DNA of 9,832 bases, taken from DASQVO01 sp035640715 (GTDB taxonomy: Bacteria; Actinomycetota; Actinomycetes; Streptosporangiales; Streptosporangiaceae). The notes beneath the pieces are model-generated. The model saw nothing but the letters and a program-made list of their open reading frames with translations, was not told where the DNA came from and searched no databases. Where the stretch lies: positions 1 to 9,832 of the forward strand of contig DASQVO010000402.1 in NCBI GenBank assembly GCA_035640715.1, read 5' to 3'. Position numbers and translations under genes: made by a program. Below are positions 1 through 5,508 of the stretch, in pieces. Each line of letters starts with the position of its first letter. The first letter of the stretch is position 1.

Positions 1-543
1 CGTCCTCGCCAGCTCCGCCCACCGGGCAAGGCGGCCGGGGCTGCCCGACCAGCCGCCGCTCACCCATTCAGGCCGTAGGTACCCGGCGGGACCCACCGGG
101 TCGTCCGGGTCGCCGCCTTCTGCTTCTGCCTGCTGAAACAGGTCAGGCGGGCCGGCCGCCGGCATCGTCTCGGGCGCCAGCCGGCGCAGGTGAGCCCATA
201 CCGAGCCGGGATCGGCTCGCCACCCGCCGAAGAGCAGCCGGTGCACCGCCGCGATGTCCCAGCACGTCGCCAGGCGTACACCCCTGGCCGCCAGGACCGC
301 CGCCGTCTCACCCGACCACACCACCCATCGCGGCCGGAACGCCTCGTCCGCCAGGCCGACCTCGGTGGTGAGATCACCGGTTTCCGCACCCGGCGGCACC
401 GGCCATCCGCCGGCCGTTGCCGCCAGCCCCAGCCCCGCATCCGGGGCGACGGCCAGCCCCACCAGATCCCCACGGGACACGCCCGCCCGGCGCAACCATG
501 CCATCACATCCACGCCCGGCTCCCACACGAATCCATCTGCCAC
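1..543 (-). CDS. Bifunctional 3'-5' exonuclease/DNA polymerase, N-terminal part (cut by window edge)
   Basis: The visible 181 residues read without a stop to the left edge, so the polymerase part lies outside. The sequence matches my recollection of the N-terminus of the actinomycete PolA-like family annotated as bifunctional 3'-5' exonuclease/DNA polymerase. Cues are RPRWVVWSGETAAVL (about 70-84), then LATCWDIAAVHRLLFGG (91-107), RADPGSVWAHLRRLAP (109-124), DLFQ (134-137), and the acidic linker DPDDPVGP before YLRPEWVSGGW (155-165). In this family the region is a degenerate exonuclease module preceding a family A polymerase domain; the role is presumed DNA repair synthesis. The start used is GTG at 543, with no clear Shine-Dalgarno; internal GTG/ATG codons are alternatives. 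It lies 40 bases downstream of the membrane protein gene on the same strand. The family call is by pattern and the catalytic polymerase motifs are not visible. Confidence 0.72.
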   Translation of the reverse strand, partial: MADGFVWEPGVDVMAWLRRAGVSRGDLVGLAVAPDAGLGLAATAGGWPVPPGAETGDLTTEVGLADEAFRPRWVVWSGETAAVLAARGVRLATCWDIAAVHRLLFGGWRADPGSVWAHLRRLAPETMPAAGPPDLFQQAEAEGGDPDDPVGPAGYLRPEWVSGGWSGSPGRLARWAELART

Positions 544-583
544 GAGCGCATTTTCGCCGGCTCGCGGCCAGCACGACCGCGGC

Positions 584-1702
584 CTACTTGGCCTGGCCCT
601 GCGGTGGGCGGTAGGGAGAGATGGCGGGAACGGGGTGCCGGCGTGGGCCCGACCAGAGCGCGGGTGGGGCGTCAACGGCGGCGGCCACCGCGTAGGCAGC
701 CTGCTCGTAGTTGACCCGCCAGCCGACGAAATCCGGCCATGCCTCGGCGGGGTCACGCTCGATCGGGAAGTCGACCTTGCGCATCCCGCCAATCGCGTCG
801 AGGAACTCCTCATAGGTGAGACTGATGCCAGCGCCCGGGTCGGGCTCATCGGGCACCTCGATGCCCATCGCCTGCGCGATCCGGTTGAAGCACTCGAATC
901 CGCTGCGCAGGCACAGGCGAGCCGGTACCACCGGCGCGGTTTTCGGCGACAGCGCCAGGAACAGCGCGGCGGAGTCCAGTATGGCGAGCAGACCGGTCAC
1001 CCATGACGACAGCGGCCGGGGCGAGCGGAACCGCACCAACGGCAGGTAGGTGGTGTGGCTTTCCGCGACGTCCGCCGCCCAGCGTTCCCACTGGGCGTAG
1101 AGATCGGGCATCGTATCGATGGTCGACGTACCCGATCCCAGCGCGTAGTGGGTCCGGGCCAGCAGTTCCGGCCCCCAGGACGGGACACCGGCCCGCGAAT
1201 TCAGCAGCGCCACCTCGGTTTCCCTCCGGTTGAACGCCGAGTACAGGGTGGGCAGGTAGGCGATCTGCAGCGTGACAATCACCAGGCCGGTCGCCGCGGC
1301 GAGGAAGACGATCGCCGCGGGCGCGGCACCGGGCGGCTCGGCGAACCCAAGGGTGAACATCGAGGATCCAGAGGCGATGAAAGCGGACGCCACGCCGCGG
1401 GGGGTGAACGGCCAGAGCAGCAGCGCGTACCCGACGAAAACGATCCCCAGCCAGACGGCCAGCTGCCCGATCAGGATCGCCGCCGCCTGTCCGGCCAGCA
1501 CCCGGTCACGCCGCTTGTAGTCGGCGATGGGCCTGGTCGCCAGCTGGAATGCCCCGTCCACGACCTGGTCCACCCATCGGGTCAGCAGGCTGGCGACCGG
1601 GCGCGACACGATGAGCGTCCCGGTGACACTGACCGCCGCCGTGAGCACGAGCAGGGCGCCGACAGCCGCGGCCACCCAGCGGTCAATGAGCGGCACCACC
1701 AT
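584..1702 (-). CDS. Integral membrane protein with pore-loop-like segment (ion-channel-like, unnamed family)
   Basis: A 372-residue protein. Hydrophobic segments are seen at about 4-33, 70-98 and 128-150. Between the second and third lies AFIASGSSMFTLGFAEPP (107-124). A helix, a short S/T-G-rich re-entrant-looking loop and another helix is the layout of two-helix potassium channel pores, but the canonical TVGYG filter is absent. The rest (about 155-372) is a soluble, probably cytoplasmic part with conserved-looking runs (LNSRAGVPSWGPELLARTHY, 167-186) and an acidic C-terminal half. The ATG start is preceded by AGGAGG (1707-1712) four bases upstream; the in-frame GTG at 1699 would give better spacing. 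It sits 33 bases after the DUF1810 gene and 40 before the polymerase gene. What is seen: a membrane protein. What is inferred: a channel-like fold. I do not recognise a named family. Confidence 0.8.
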   Translation of the reverse strand: MVVPLIDRWVAAAVGALLVLTAAVSVTGTLIVSRPVASLLTRWVDQVVDGAFQLATRPIADYKRRDRVLAGQAAAILIGQLAVWLGIVFVGYALLLWPFTPRGVASAFIASGSSMFTLGFAEPPGAAPAAIVFLAAATGLVIVTLQIAYLPTLYSAFNRRETEVALLNSRAGVPSWGPELLARTHYALGSGTSTIDTMPDLYAQWERWAADVAESHTTYLPLVRFRSPRPLSSWVTGLLAILDSAALFLALSPKTAPVVPARLCLRSGFECFNRIAQAMGIEVPDEPDPGAGISLTYEEFLDAIGGMRKVDFPIERDPAEAWPDFVGWRVNYEQAAYAVAAAVDAPPALWSGPRRHPVPAISPYRPPQGQAK

Positions 1703-1706
1703 GAGT

Positions 1707-1712
1707 CCTCCT
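1707..1712 (-). promoter_or_regulatory. Strong Shine-Dalgarno of the membrane protein gene
   Basis: AGGAGG on the minus strand, four bases before ATG 1702 and seven before the in-frame GTG 1699. It supports independent translation of the membrane protein rather than coupling to the upstream DUF1810 gene, whose stop codon is at 1736. Confidence 0.6.
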
Positions 1713-1735
1713 CATTCCCCCGTGTGGTACCCGGT

Positions 1736-2164
1736 TCACAAGAGCCGGTCGGTCGCCGGGTCGGGAAGGCCGTCGAAGTACTTGCCGAGTACCTGGCTGA
1801 ATAGCGGCTCGTCCGGGGCGGCCCGCAGGAACAGTGTCATGGACGAGCGCAGCTTCTGCGCGTCGAGGCCGCCAAAGATCTGCTCCGCATCGCCGTCTCG
1901 CGCCTCAGCCAGGATGCGCGCGCATTCGGCCAGCCGCGGGCCGAGCACCGGATGCCGCAGATAGGCCCTGGCCTCGTCCAGCGATGAGATCGCGAACTTT
2001 CTCGACGCCGGGCTTTGCCCGAGACCCTTGATCTGCGGAAAGACAAACCACATCCAGTGGCTTGCCTTGCGGCCGCCACGGAGCTCTGCCACAGCACGGT
2101 CATAGGTGCCAGCGGCGTCCTGGGCGGCAACGAAGCGCTGAAGATCGTACGGGTCGTCCACCAT
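1736..2164 (-). CDS. DUF1810 family protein
   Basis: A 142-residue protein that looks full length for the DUF1810 (calpastatin-like) family, whose biochemical function is unknown. Family hallmarks in order: DPYDLQRFVAAQ near the N-terminus (4-15), HWMWFVFPQIKGLGQS (36-51), a stretch on ordered position of leaves such as ARAYLRHPVLGPRL (65-78), IFGGLDAQKLRSSMTLF (95-111), and KYFDGLPDPATDRLL at the C-terminus. No signal peptide or membrane segment, so probably cytoplasmic. Three in-frame ATGs compete (2188, 2167, 2164). ATG 2164 is preferred: GGGACGGGG lies just upstream, and MVDDPYDLQRF fits the usual start of the family; ATG 2188 has no ribosome binding site. First gene of a minus-strand run ending in the polymerase gene. 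Confidence 0.9.
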   Translation of the reverse strand: MVDDPYDLQRFVAAQDAAGTYDRAVAELRGGRKASHWMWFVFPQIKGLGQSPASRKFAISSLDEARAYLRHPVLGPRLAECARILAEARDGDAEQIFGGLDAQKLRSSMTLFLRAAPDEPLFSQVLGKYFDGLPDPATDRLL

Positions 2165-2624
2165 CATCCCCGTCCCGCACTGCCGCATCGGGTGGCGCGG
2201 CCAGCCAGCCTGACGCCCCCAGGCTAGCGGCCGACCTTAACTCATCAGCCGCAAGCAGGAGGACTTTCCGCGATCCCCTGTGCACGTGCCCACTCCGTCA
2301 GCGGCAACGCTTTTCACCGTCTCCCCCGTGACACTGTCGCCGCCAACGTCCTTCGATGGCTCCAGCCCGGCGGGTTCCTGGCCCTGGTGTGGGGCGGATC
2401 ACGCCCGGCGCGCTTATCGGCTTTCTCTTTTCCACTTCGGTTCTGTCGCGTGCGGCATTCGGCGGCCACGCCCCGGACTTCGAGGAGGACTTCCGGCGCG
2501 AGCTCCGCGCCCGGGAGCCCACCGGCCGGTTGCGGCAGACAATCCGATTCGCCTACGAGCTGGCCCACCGCCCATCAGAGCTTTCGCGAGGGAACTGCCG
2601 CCTTCAGAGATCGCGCTGTTAGGT
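2165..2624. other. Gene-poor, decayed stretch upstream of the DUF1810 gene
   Basis: About 460 bases with no convincing complete gene. 2190-2355 reads as noncoding in all frames. From about 2470 to 2590 one plus-strand frame has high third-position GC and a protein-like, charged composition (listed separately). The promoter of the DUF1810 gene should lie in the first 100 bases, but I could not pick a credible -10/-35 pair. The right part adjoins the IS200/IS605 remnant, whose expected left end is not recognisable here; it may have been lost with the 5' part of tnpA. Confidence 0.5.
2356..2622 (+). CDS. Possible small hypothetical protein or gene fragment
   Basis: An 88-codon open frame. The first part holds a hydrophobic run (ALIGFLFSTSVLSRAAF, about 19-35), and the part at 2470-2590 encodes a charged, helix-like segment (DFEEDFRRELRAREPTGRLR, about 41-60). 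In that second part roughly 34 of 40 codons end in G or C, as in real genes of this window; the first part is less biased. There is no Shine-Dalgarno before ATG 2356. The frame ends at TAG 2620-2622, just ahead of the transposase remnant. I do not recognise the family. It may be the 3' remnant of a gene interrupted or eroded by the insertion, or chance. Confidence 0.2.
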   Translation: MAPARRVPGPGVGRITPGALIGFLFSTSVLSRAAFGGHAPDFEEDFRRELRAREPTGRLRQTIRFAYELAHRPSELSRGNCRLQRSRC

Positions 2625-2717
2625 ATGCGAAGCGTGAAGGCTCACCCGCATGACTCGCCGTCCCGGATCGCGAACCAGTTCAAGGGGTTCACCTCGCGCA
2701 TGCTGCGCCAGGACTTC
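2625..2717 (+). pseudogene. tnpA: IS200/IS605 TnpA (Y1 transposase) internal fragment
   Basis: About 30 codons resemble the middle of IS200/IS605 Y1 transposases: HPHDSPSRIANQFKGFTSRM followed by LRQDF. In the family this segment follows the HUH metal-binding motif and corresponds to runs like LVNSLKGVSSRRLRQEFP. Both the upstream HUH motif and the downstream catalytic tyrosine are missing, so this piece cannot be active. The reading frame continues without a stop into TnpB-like sequence at DFHHKTAR, giving a TnpA-TnpB chimera by deletion. No ribosome binding site is seen before ATG 2625. Confidence 0.65.
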
Positions 2718-3136
2718 CACCACAAGACCGCCCGGGCGCTCGTGGGCTCCTGCGACGCGATCGCGCTGGAAAGCTCAGCACGAAGGGAATGACCCGCAGG
2801 CCCGCGCCGAAGCCGGACCCGGGCAGACCCGGCGCGTTCCTGCCGAACCGCGCCAGGGCAAAAGCCGGGCTCAGTAAGTCGATCCTCGACGCAGGCTGGC
2901 ACCAGTTCATAAGCATCCTCGCCGGCAAGGCTGAAAGCGCCGGCCGGCGCGTGGTGCGCGTGAACCCGGCCGGCACGAGCACCGCCTGCCACCGCTGCGG
3001 GCGGCCATGCGCGCGCCCGCGGCAAGACACCGTGGTCTGCCCCGTGCACGGCGAGATGGACGCCGACATCAACGCCGCGGACAACATCGCCTCCAGGGCC
3101 GGGCTGGGCTCTGGTCAGGCCGCGCCAGCGGCTTGA
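2709..3136 (+). pseudogene. tnpB: IS200/IS605 TnpB (RuvC-like RNA-guided nuclease) C-terminal remnant, frameshifted
   Basis: The segment begins with DFHHKTARALVGSCDAIALE (2712-2771), the region holding the RuvC-II glutamate. It then needs a one-base correction at about 2772-2773 (GAA-AG-CTC where GAA-NNN-CTC is expected) to continue as LSTKGMTRRPAPKPDPG. From ATG 2789 the second frame carries the DAGWHQFISIL block, a zinc-ribbon with CHRC (codons 2987-2998) and CPVH in place of the usual second CxxC, and the RuvC-III segment DADINAADNIASRAG, ending at TGA 3134-3136. The N-terminal half with the wedge/REC region and RuvC-I aspartate is absent. In intact elements TnpB cleaves DNA guided by an RNA made from its own 3' end and the element's right end. 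Here it is fused at its 5' side to a TnpA fragment, and the protein cannot be functional as it stands. Confidence 0.85.
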
Positions 3137-3169
3137 GAAGCTGGCGGCTTCAGCCGCCAGAGCAGTCAC
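3000..3169 (+). ncRNA. Possible TnpB omega RNA (right-end RNA) scaffold, degenerate locus
   Basis: In TnpB-carrying elements the guide RNA scaffold derives from the 3' end of tnpB plus the right end, and the guide is the flanking DNA just beyond the end. The corresponding parts are present here: the tnpB 3' end, the right-end hairpin at 3141-3160 and the TCAC boundary at 3166-3169. The 5' limit given is approximate. The guide would be the chromosomal sequence from 3170. This is inference from family knowledge; there is no evidence of transcription, and the TnpB encoded here is defective. Confidence 0.3.
3141..3160 (+). repeat. Right-end hairpin of the IS200/IS605 remnant
   Basis: CTGGCGGCT-TC-AGCCGCCAG is a perfect inverted repeat (9-base arms; as RNA or single-stranded DNA an 8-bp stem with a TTCA tetraloop). 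It begins four bases after the tnpB stop and is followed by AGCAGTCAC. A hairpin with GGCTTCAGCC at its tip followed by a TCAC-type end is how I recall right ends of actinomycete tnpB elements. It could also act as a transcription terminator, but no T-run follows. Confidence 0.7.
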
Positions 3170-3195
3170 ATCGAGCAGCACGGCCCGCACATCGG

Positions 3196-4497
3196 TCAGG
3201 TCCATCGCCCTTCCTCAGGTGCGCGGCCGGTTCCCCCGGCCTGCAGCACAACCGGCCCGGCTGGGTGCTCCTGGCGCTCGGCACCCCTGGCAGCTGGAGC
3301 CGTCACCGTCTTCGTCCGGGCTGATGTGCGCTTGCCGCCAGGGTGAGCATCCGACCAGCGGCGCAGGCCCTCATCGGTGAGGAGCCGGGAGAAGGCCTCC
3401 TCTGCGGCGCCGACGAGAGGAGCCTCACCGCCGAGGTGCCCCGGGATCAACGGCGGTGGCGACGGAACGCGGAAGCTCATGAGGCCGTCCCGGTAGGCCC
3501 GCGCAACCTCGCTGCCGCTGACCTCAAGCAGCTCCCGTCCGAGGCCACCCACGGTGACCAGGTGCGGGTCGAGCGCGTTGACCAATCCGGCGGCCCCGCG
3601 TCCGAACGAGCGGGCGACGTTACCGACTGCCCCGAGCGCCTCCGCCTGCTTGTCCCGGCCGGCGGCGAGGACACCATGTACATAGCTGACCTCATCGTCC
3701 GGGGGTGGCTCGTGCAGCGCCCGGGCGAGCGCACGCCCGTCCAGGCAGGTGTTCCAGCAGCCATAGGCTCCGCACTGGCAGCGCAGCGCAGGGTCACCGA
3801 AGGGCATGTGGCCGAATTCCCCGGCCATGCCGTGCGCGCCGAGCACGGCCCGGCCTCCCTCGATGAGGGCACCGCCGACGCCGGCGTCTACATACAGGTG
3901 CAGCAGCATGCCCGCGCCGATGGCTGCGCCCCGCTTCGCCTCGGCGATGGCGGCGAACGTGGCGTCGTTGCCCGCGATGAACGAATGCTCGTTCTCGCCC
4001 GGGCCGTACCGTGGCCAGAGCACCGAAAGGTCGACCTCATGCCAGCCAAGGTTCGGAGCGTGCAGGAGACGGCTGCCGACGACCGTGCCCGGCACGGCGA
4101 TCGCTACGGCCTGGATCCGTGCGCCGAACCGCTGGTGCAGAGAGCTGAGCTCGGCGGCCACCGCGCCGAGTACCTCGTGTTCGCCGCGCTGGTGCGGCTG
4201 CTCGGTCAGGGCGACACTTGCCCCGCCGAGCTGCACGGCAGCGACCCGCAAGGTCTCATGCGCGATCGCGGCCACGGCGATCAGCGGCCCGCGCGGATGA
4301 GGGTGAAGCGAGGTCGTCGGCCGACCACGGCTGCCGGTGGGCGGCGCTGGGCGCTCGGCCAGCAGGCTCGATGCGACCAGGCGGGCGGTTGTCTCGGCAG
4401 CGAAGCCGCTGGGCATACCGAGCTCGCGGGCCACCGACGTCCTAGCTATCCCGGGCCGCGCGTGCACGGCTCCGAGCAGCACTGCCTGCCATGACAT
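3196..4497 (-). CDS. ROK family transcriptional regulator
   Basis: Numbering from ATG 4497 gives 433 residues; GTG 4515 would add six, and neither start has a clear Shine-Dalgarno. A winged-helix HTH fills about 3-50 (GIARTSVARELGMPSGFAAE at 17-36), with the family-typical GRPTTSLHPHP linker after it. The ROK fold follows: GNDATFAAIAEAKRG (176-190), YVDAGVGGALIEGG (202-215), HGMAGEFGHMPFGDP (222-236), and the zinc motif CQCGAYGC (240-247). The N-terminal phosphate-binding DxGxT is replaced (IAVAAIAHETLR), which argues for a sugar- or ligand-sensing repressor rather than a sugar kinase. After the expected end of the fold (SRLLTDEGLRRWSD) there is a low-complexity tail of about 50 residues reaching to within 27 bases of the IS right end. 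It is divergent from the lipoprotein gene, with an inverted repeat between them. The ligand is unknown. Confidence 0.88.
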   Translation of the reverse strand: MSWQAVLLGAVHARPGIARTSVARELGMPSGFAAETTARLVASSLLAERPAPPTGSRGRPTTSLHPHPRGPLIAVAAIAHETLRVAAVQLGGASVALTEQPHQRGEHEVLGAVAAELSSLHQRFGARIQAVAIAVPGTVVGSRLLHAPNLGWHEVDLSVLWPRYGPGENEHSFIAGNDATFAAIAEAKRGAAIGAGMLLHLYVDAGVGGALIEGGRAVLGAHGMAGEFGHMPFGDPALRCQCGAYGCWNTCLDGRALARALHEPPPDDEVSYVHGVLAAGRDKQAEALGAVGNVARSFGRGAAGLVNALDPHLVTVGGLGRELLEVSGSEVARAYRDGLMSFRVPSPPPLIPGHLGGEAPLVGAAEEAFSRLLTDEGLRRWSDAHPGGKRTSARTKTVTAPAARGAERQEHPAGPVVLQAGGTGRAPEEGRWT

Positions 4498-4543
4498 CCG
4501 CGCACCACCGACCACCCTAGGCCGACGCCTGCCGACCGTATTT

Positions 4544-4560
4544 TACTCGTTCGCCGAGTA
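4544..4560. promoter_or_regulatory. AT-rich inverted repeat between ROK and lipoprotein genes (candidate ROK operator)
   Basis: TACTCG-TTCGC-CGAGTA is a perfect 6-base inverted repeat in a locally AT-rich patch (about 4539-4566) of an otherwise very GC-rich window. It lies 47 bases upstream of ATG 4497 of the ROK gene and 212 upstream of the lipoprotein start. The right arm overlaps TATAAC (4559-4564), a possible plus-strand -10, and the left flank TAAAAT on the minus strand (4540-4545) is a possible -10 for the ROK gene. ROK repressors such as NagC and Mlc bind AT-rich inverted repeats and often control their own promoters, so autoregulation is plausible but inferred. Confidence 0.45.
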
Positions 4561-4760
4561 TAACATTGCGGCGGCCACATGAGCACCCGGCACCGCTGGG
4601 CACTGGAACACCGGGAGATGTCATGCGCCGATATAACCGAATGCCGCCATCGGTCGTCCTGTGTACAGAGGAGGCGCTCGCTGCGGCGCCCTTGGCTGGC
4701 CGGGCGGTTACCAGCCGTGGCAGGGGCCGGGTAGCGGGAACTTCTGATGGCCTTGGGATC

Positions 4761-4766
4761 AGGAGG
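4761..4766 (+). promoter_or_regulatory. Shine-Dalgarno deciding the lipoprotein start
   Basis: AGGAGG is six bases before ATG 4773. It selects 4773 over the out-of-frame ATG 4768 (one base away) and over upstream in-frame candidates such as ATG 4623. The choice also places a normal lipoprotein signal peptide at the N-terminus. Confidence 0.8.
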
Positions 4767-4772
4767 CATGGC

Positions 4773-5468
4773 ATGGCTCTCGGATCAGTAGGTACGACCG
4801 GCCGGAAGCACCGCGGCTTTGCGGGGGTCATTGCCGTGGCGGCGACAGTTGTGGCCGGCTGCGGGACCATTTCGCCGCAGGCCAGCCCGCCTCACACTGC
4901 CGAGCCGCCACGGCCCGCAGCTACATCCCCGGCCCCTAGCGGTACTTTTCCCCCGGTGGGGTCGCCCGCCACCGCACAACCAACGGCTGCGGGGAACAGC
5001 ACCGGCGGCCTGCCAGCCAGCGTCGCGTCTCCGGTGTGCGCGGCCAGGGATCTGCACATCGCCAACAGCAGCTTCTTCAATGGGGCGGGGGGATATTCCA
5101 GCGGGGCCATGACGCTGATCAACGAGGGCACACGGACCTGCGTCCTGGACGGCTACCCGGGAGTTGAGCTCCTGGATAGTCACGGGACGCTGATCACCAA
5201 CGCCGCCCGGCACTGTGCCTATATTCAGTGCCCCACTGGCCTTTCCCGGGTCGTGCTTGCTCCCGGGCACTCGGCACACTTTGCGTACGTCTGGCAGGAC
5301 AATCCGCCCGAGCCGCGCCAGAGGACCTGCCCGGAGTCGGCCACCGCCCTGGTGACCCCGCCGAATGCCTATGATCACCGGGCCGTGCCCCTCCACATTG
5401 CTCCGTGTGGCCTTCCGCCTGTCTTCGGCGTAGGCACGGTGCAGGCGGGACCGGCTCCCACTGGCTGA
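4773..5468 (+). CDS. DUF4232 domain lipoprotein
   Basis: A 231-residue protein exported and probably lipid-anchored. It has a short basic n-region (RKHR, 11-14), a hydrophobic core GFAGVIAVAATVVAG (15-29) and a lipobox VAGC with Cys30 as the lipidated residue. A Pro/Ser/Thr/Ala-rich linker (about 31-88) follows, then a DUF4232-like domain: C-x-ARDLHIANSSFFNGAGGYS, the strand LINEGTRTCVLDGYPGVELL, and LAPGHSAHFAYVW. This domain contains six cysteines (SPVC, RTCVL, HCAYIQC, RTCPES, APCGL), suggesting disulfides outside the membrane. DUF4232 proteins are common in actinomycetes and their function is not established. The start is fixed by AGGAGG at 4761-4766. An open frame extends upstream to 4566 but would bury the signal peptide. 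It is divergent from the ROK gene and convergent with the DHFR-like remnant. Confidence 0.88.
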   Translation: MALGSVGTTGRKHRGFAGVIAVAATVVAGCGTISPQASPPHTAEPPRPAATSPAPSGTFPPVGSPATAQPTAAGNSTGGLPASVASPVCAARDLHIANSSFFNGAGGYSSGAMTLINEGTRTCVLDGYPGVELLDSHGTLITNAARHCAYIQCPTGLSRVVLAPGHSAHFAYVWQDNPPEPRQRTCPESATALVTPPNAYDHRAVPLHIAPCGLPPVFGVGTVQAGPAPTG

Positions 5469-5477
5469 TCGGCAGCC
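5463..5477. terminator. Weak hairpin at the end of the lipoprotein gene
   Basis: GGCTG-ATCGG-CAGCC, a 5-bp stem overlapping the TGA stop at 5466-5468, is followed by a second imperfect stem (CTCTGC/GCGGAG) with too short a loop. It lies between convergent genes, where a bidirectional terminator is expected, but the stem is short and there is no T-run. Confidence 0.2.
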
Positions 5478-5508
5478 CTCTGCGTGCGGAGTCTCTTCTC
5501 GATGGCGG

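Larger units (their letters stand above)
2631..3169 (+). mobile_element. Remnant of an IS200/IS605-family element (right end preserved, left end lost)
   Basis: It consists of the TnpA fragment, the frameshifted TnpB remnant and an intact-looking right end made of a 20-base perfect palindrome and a terminal TCAC. No left-end hairpin was recognised upstream of 2631, so the left boundary given is only where transposase homology begins. The element lies between two genes read on the opposite strand, and its right end is 27 bases from the stop codon of the ROK gene. Elements of this family insert without target duplication, so none is expected. Confidence 0.7.

Noticed and set aside
60..473. A 137-codon minus-strand frame
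   Set aside because: It is out of frame with the polymerase gene, which reads through the whole region with recognisable family sequence; the alternative is Arg/Trp/Cys-rich.
190..1804. Several plus-strand open frames of 145-250 codons
   Set aside because: All are opposite to the membrane-protein and polymerase genes, with Arg/Pro/Gly-rich composition typical of shadow frames.
2625..2637. The 13-base word ATGCGAAGCGTGA also occurs at 7604-7616
   Set aside because: One shared 13-mer is expected by chance in a window of this size, and the flanks do not match; no evidence of a repeat family.
2766..2776. Programmed frameshift in tnpB
   Set aside because: GGAAAGC is not a classical slippery heptamer, TnpB is not normally made by frameshifting, and the upstream half of the gene is missing anyway.
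2688..3205. Minus-strand frames of 132 and 187 codons over the transposase remnant
   Set aside because: The plus strand carries unmistakable TnpB sequence; the antisense frames resemble no family.
3343..4494. A 383-codon open frame on the plus strand
   Set aside because: It is antisense to the ROK gene, whose HTH, zinc motif and glycine-rich motifs are clear; long antisense frames are common at this GC content and this one has no protein-like motifs or ribosome binding site.
4694..4716. GGCTGG-N11-CCAGCC hairpin upstream of the lipoprotein gene
   Set aside because: Short arms with a large loop in GC-rich DNA, not touching the ribosome binding site; not distinguishable from chance.
4566..4772. 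Upstream extension of the lipoprotein reading frame, including ATG 4623 with GGGAG before it
   Set aside because: The signal peptide and lipobox begin after ATG 4773, which has a full AGGAGG; the extension would put about 69 unrelated residues ahead of the signal.
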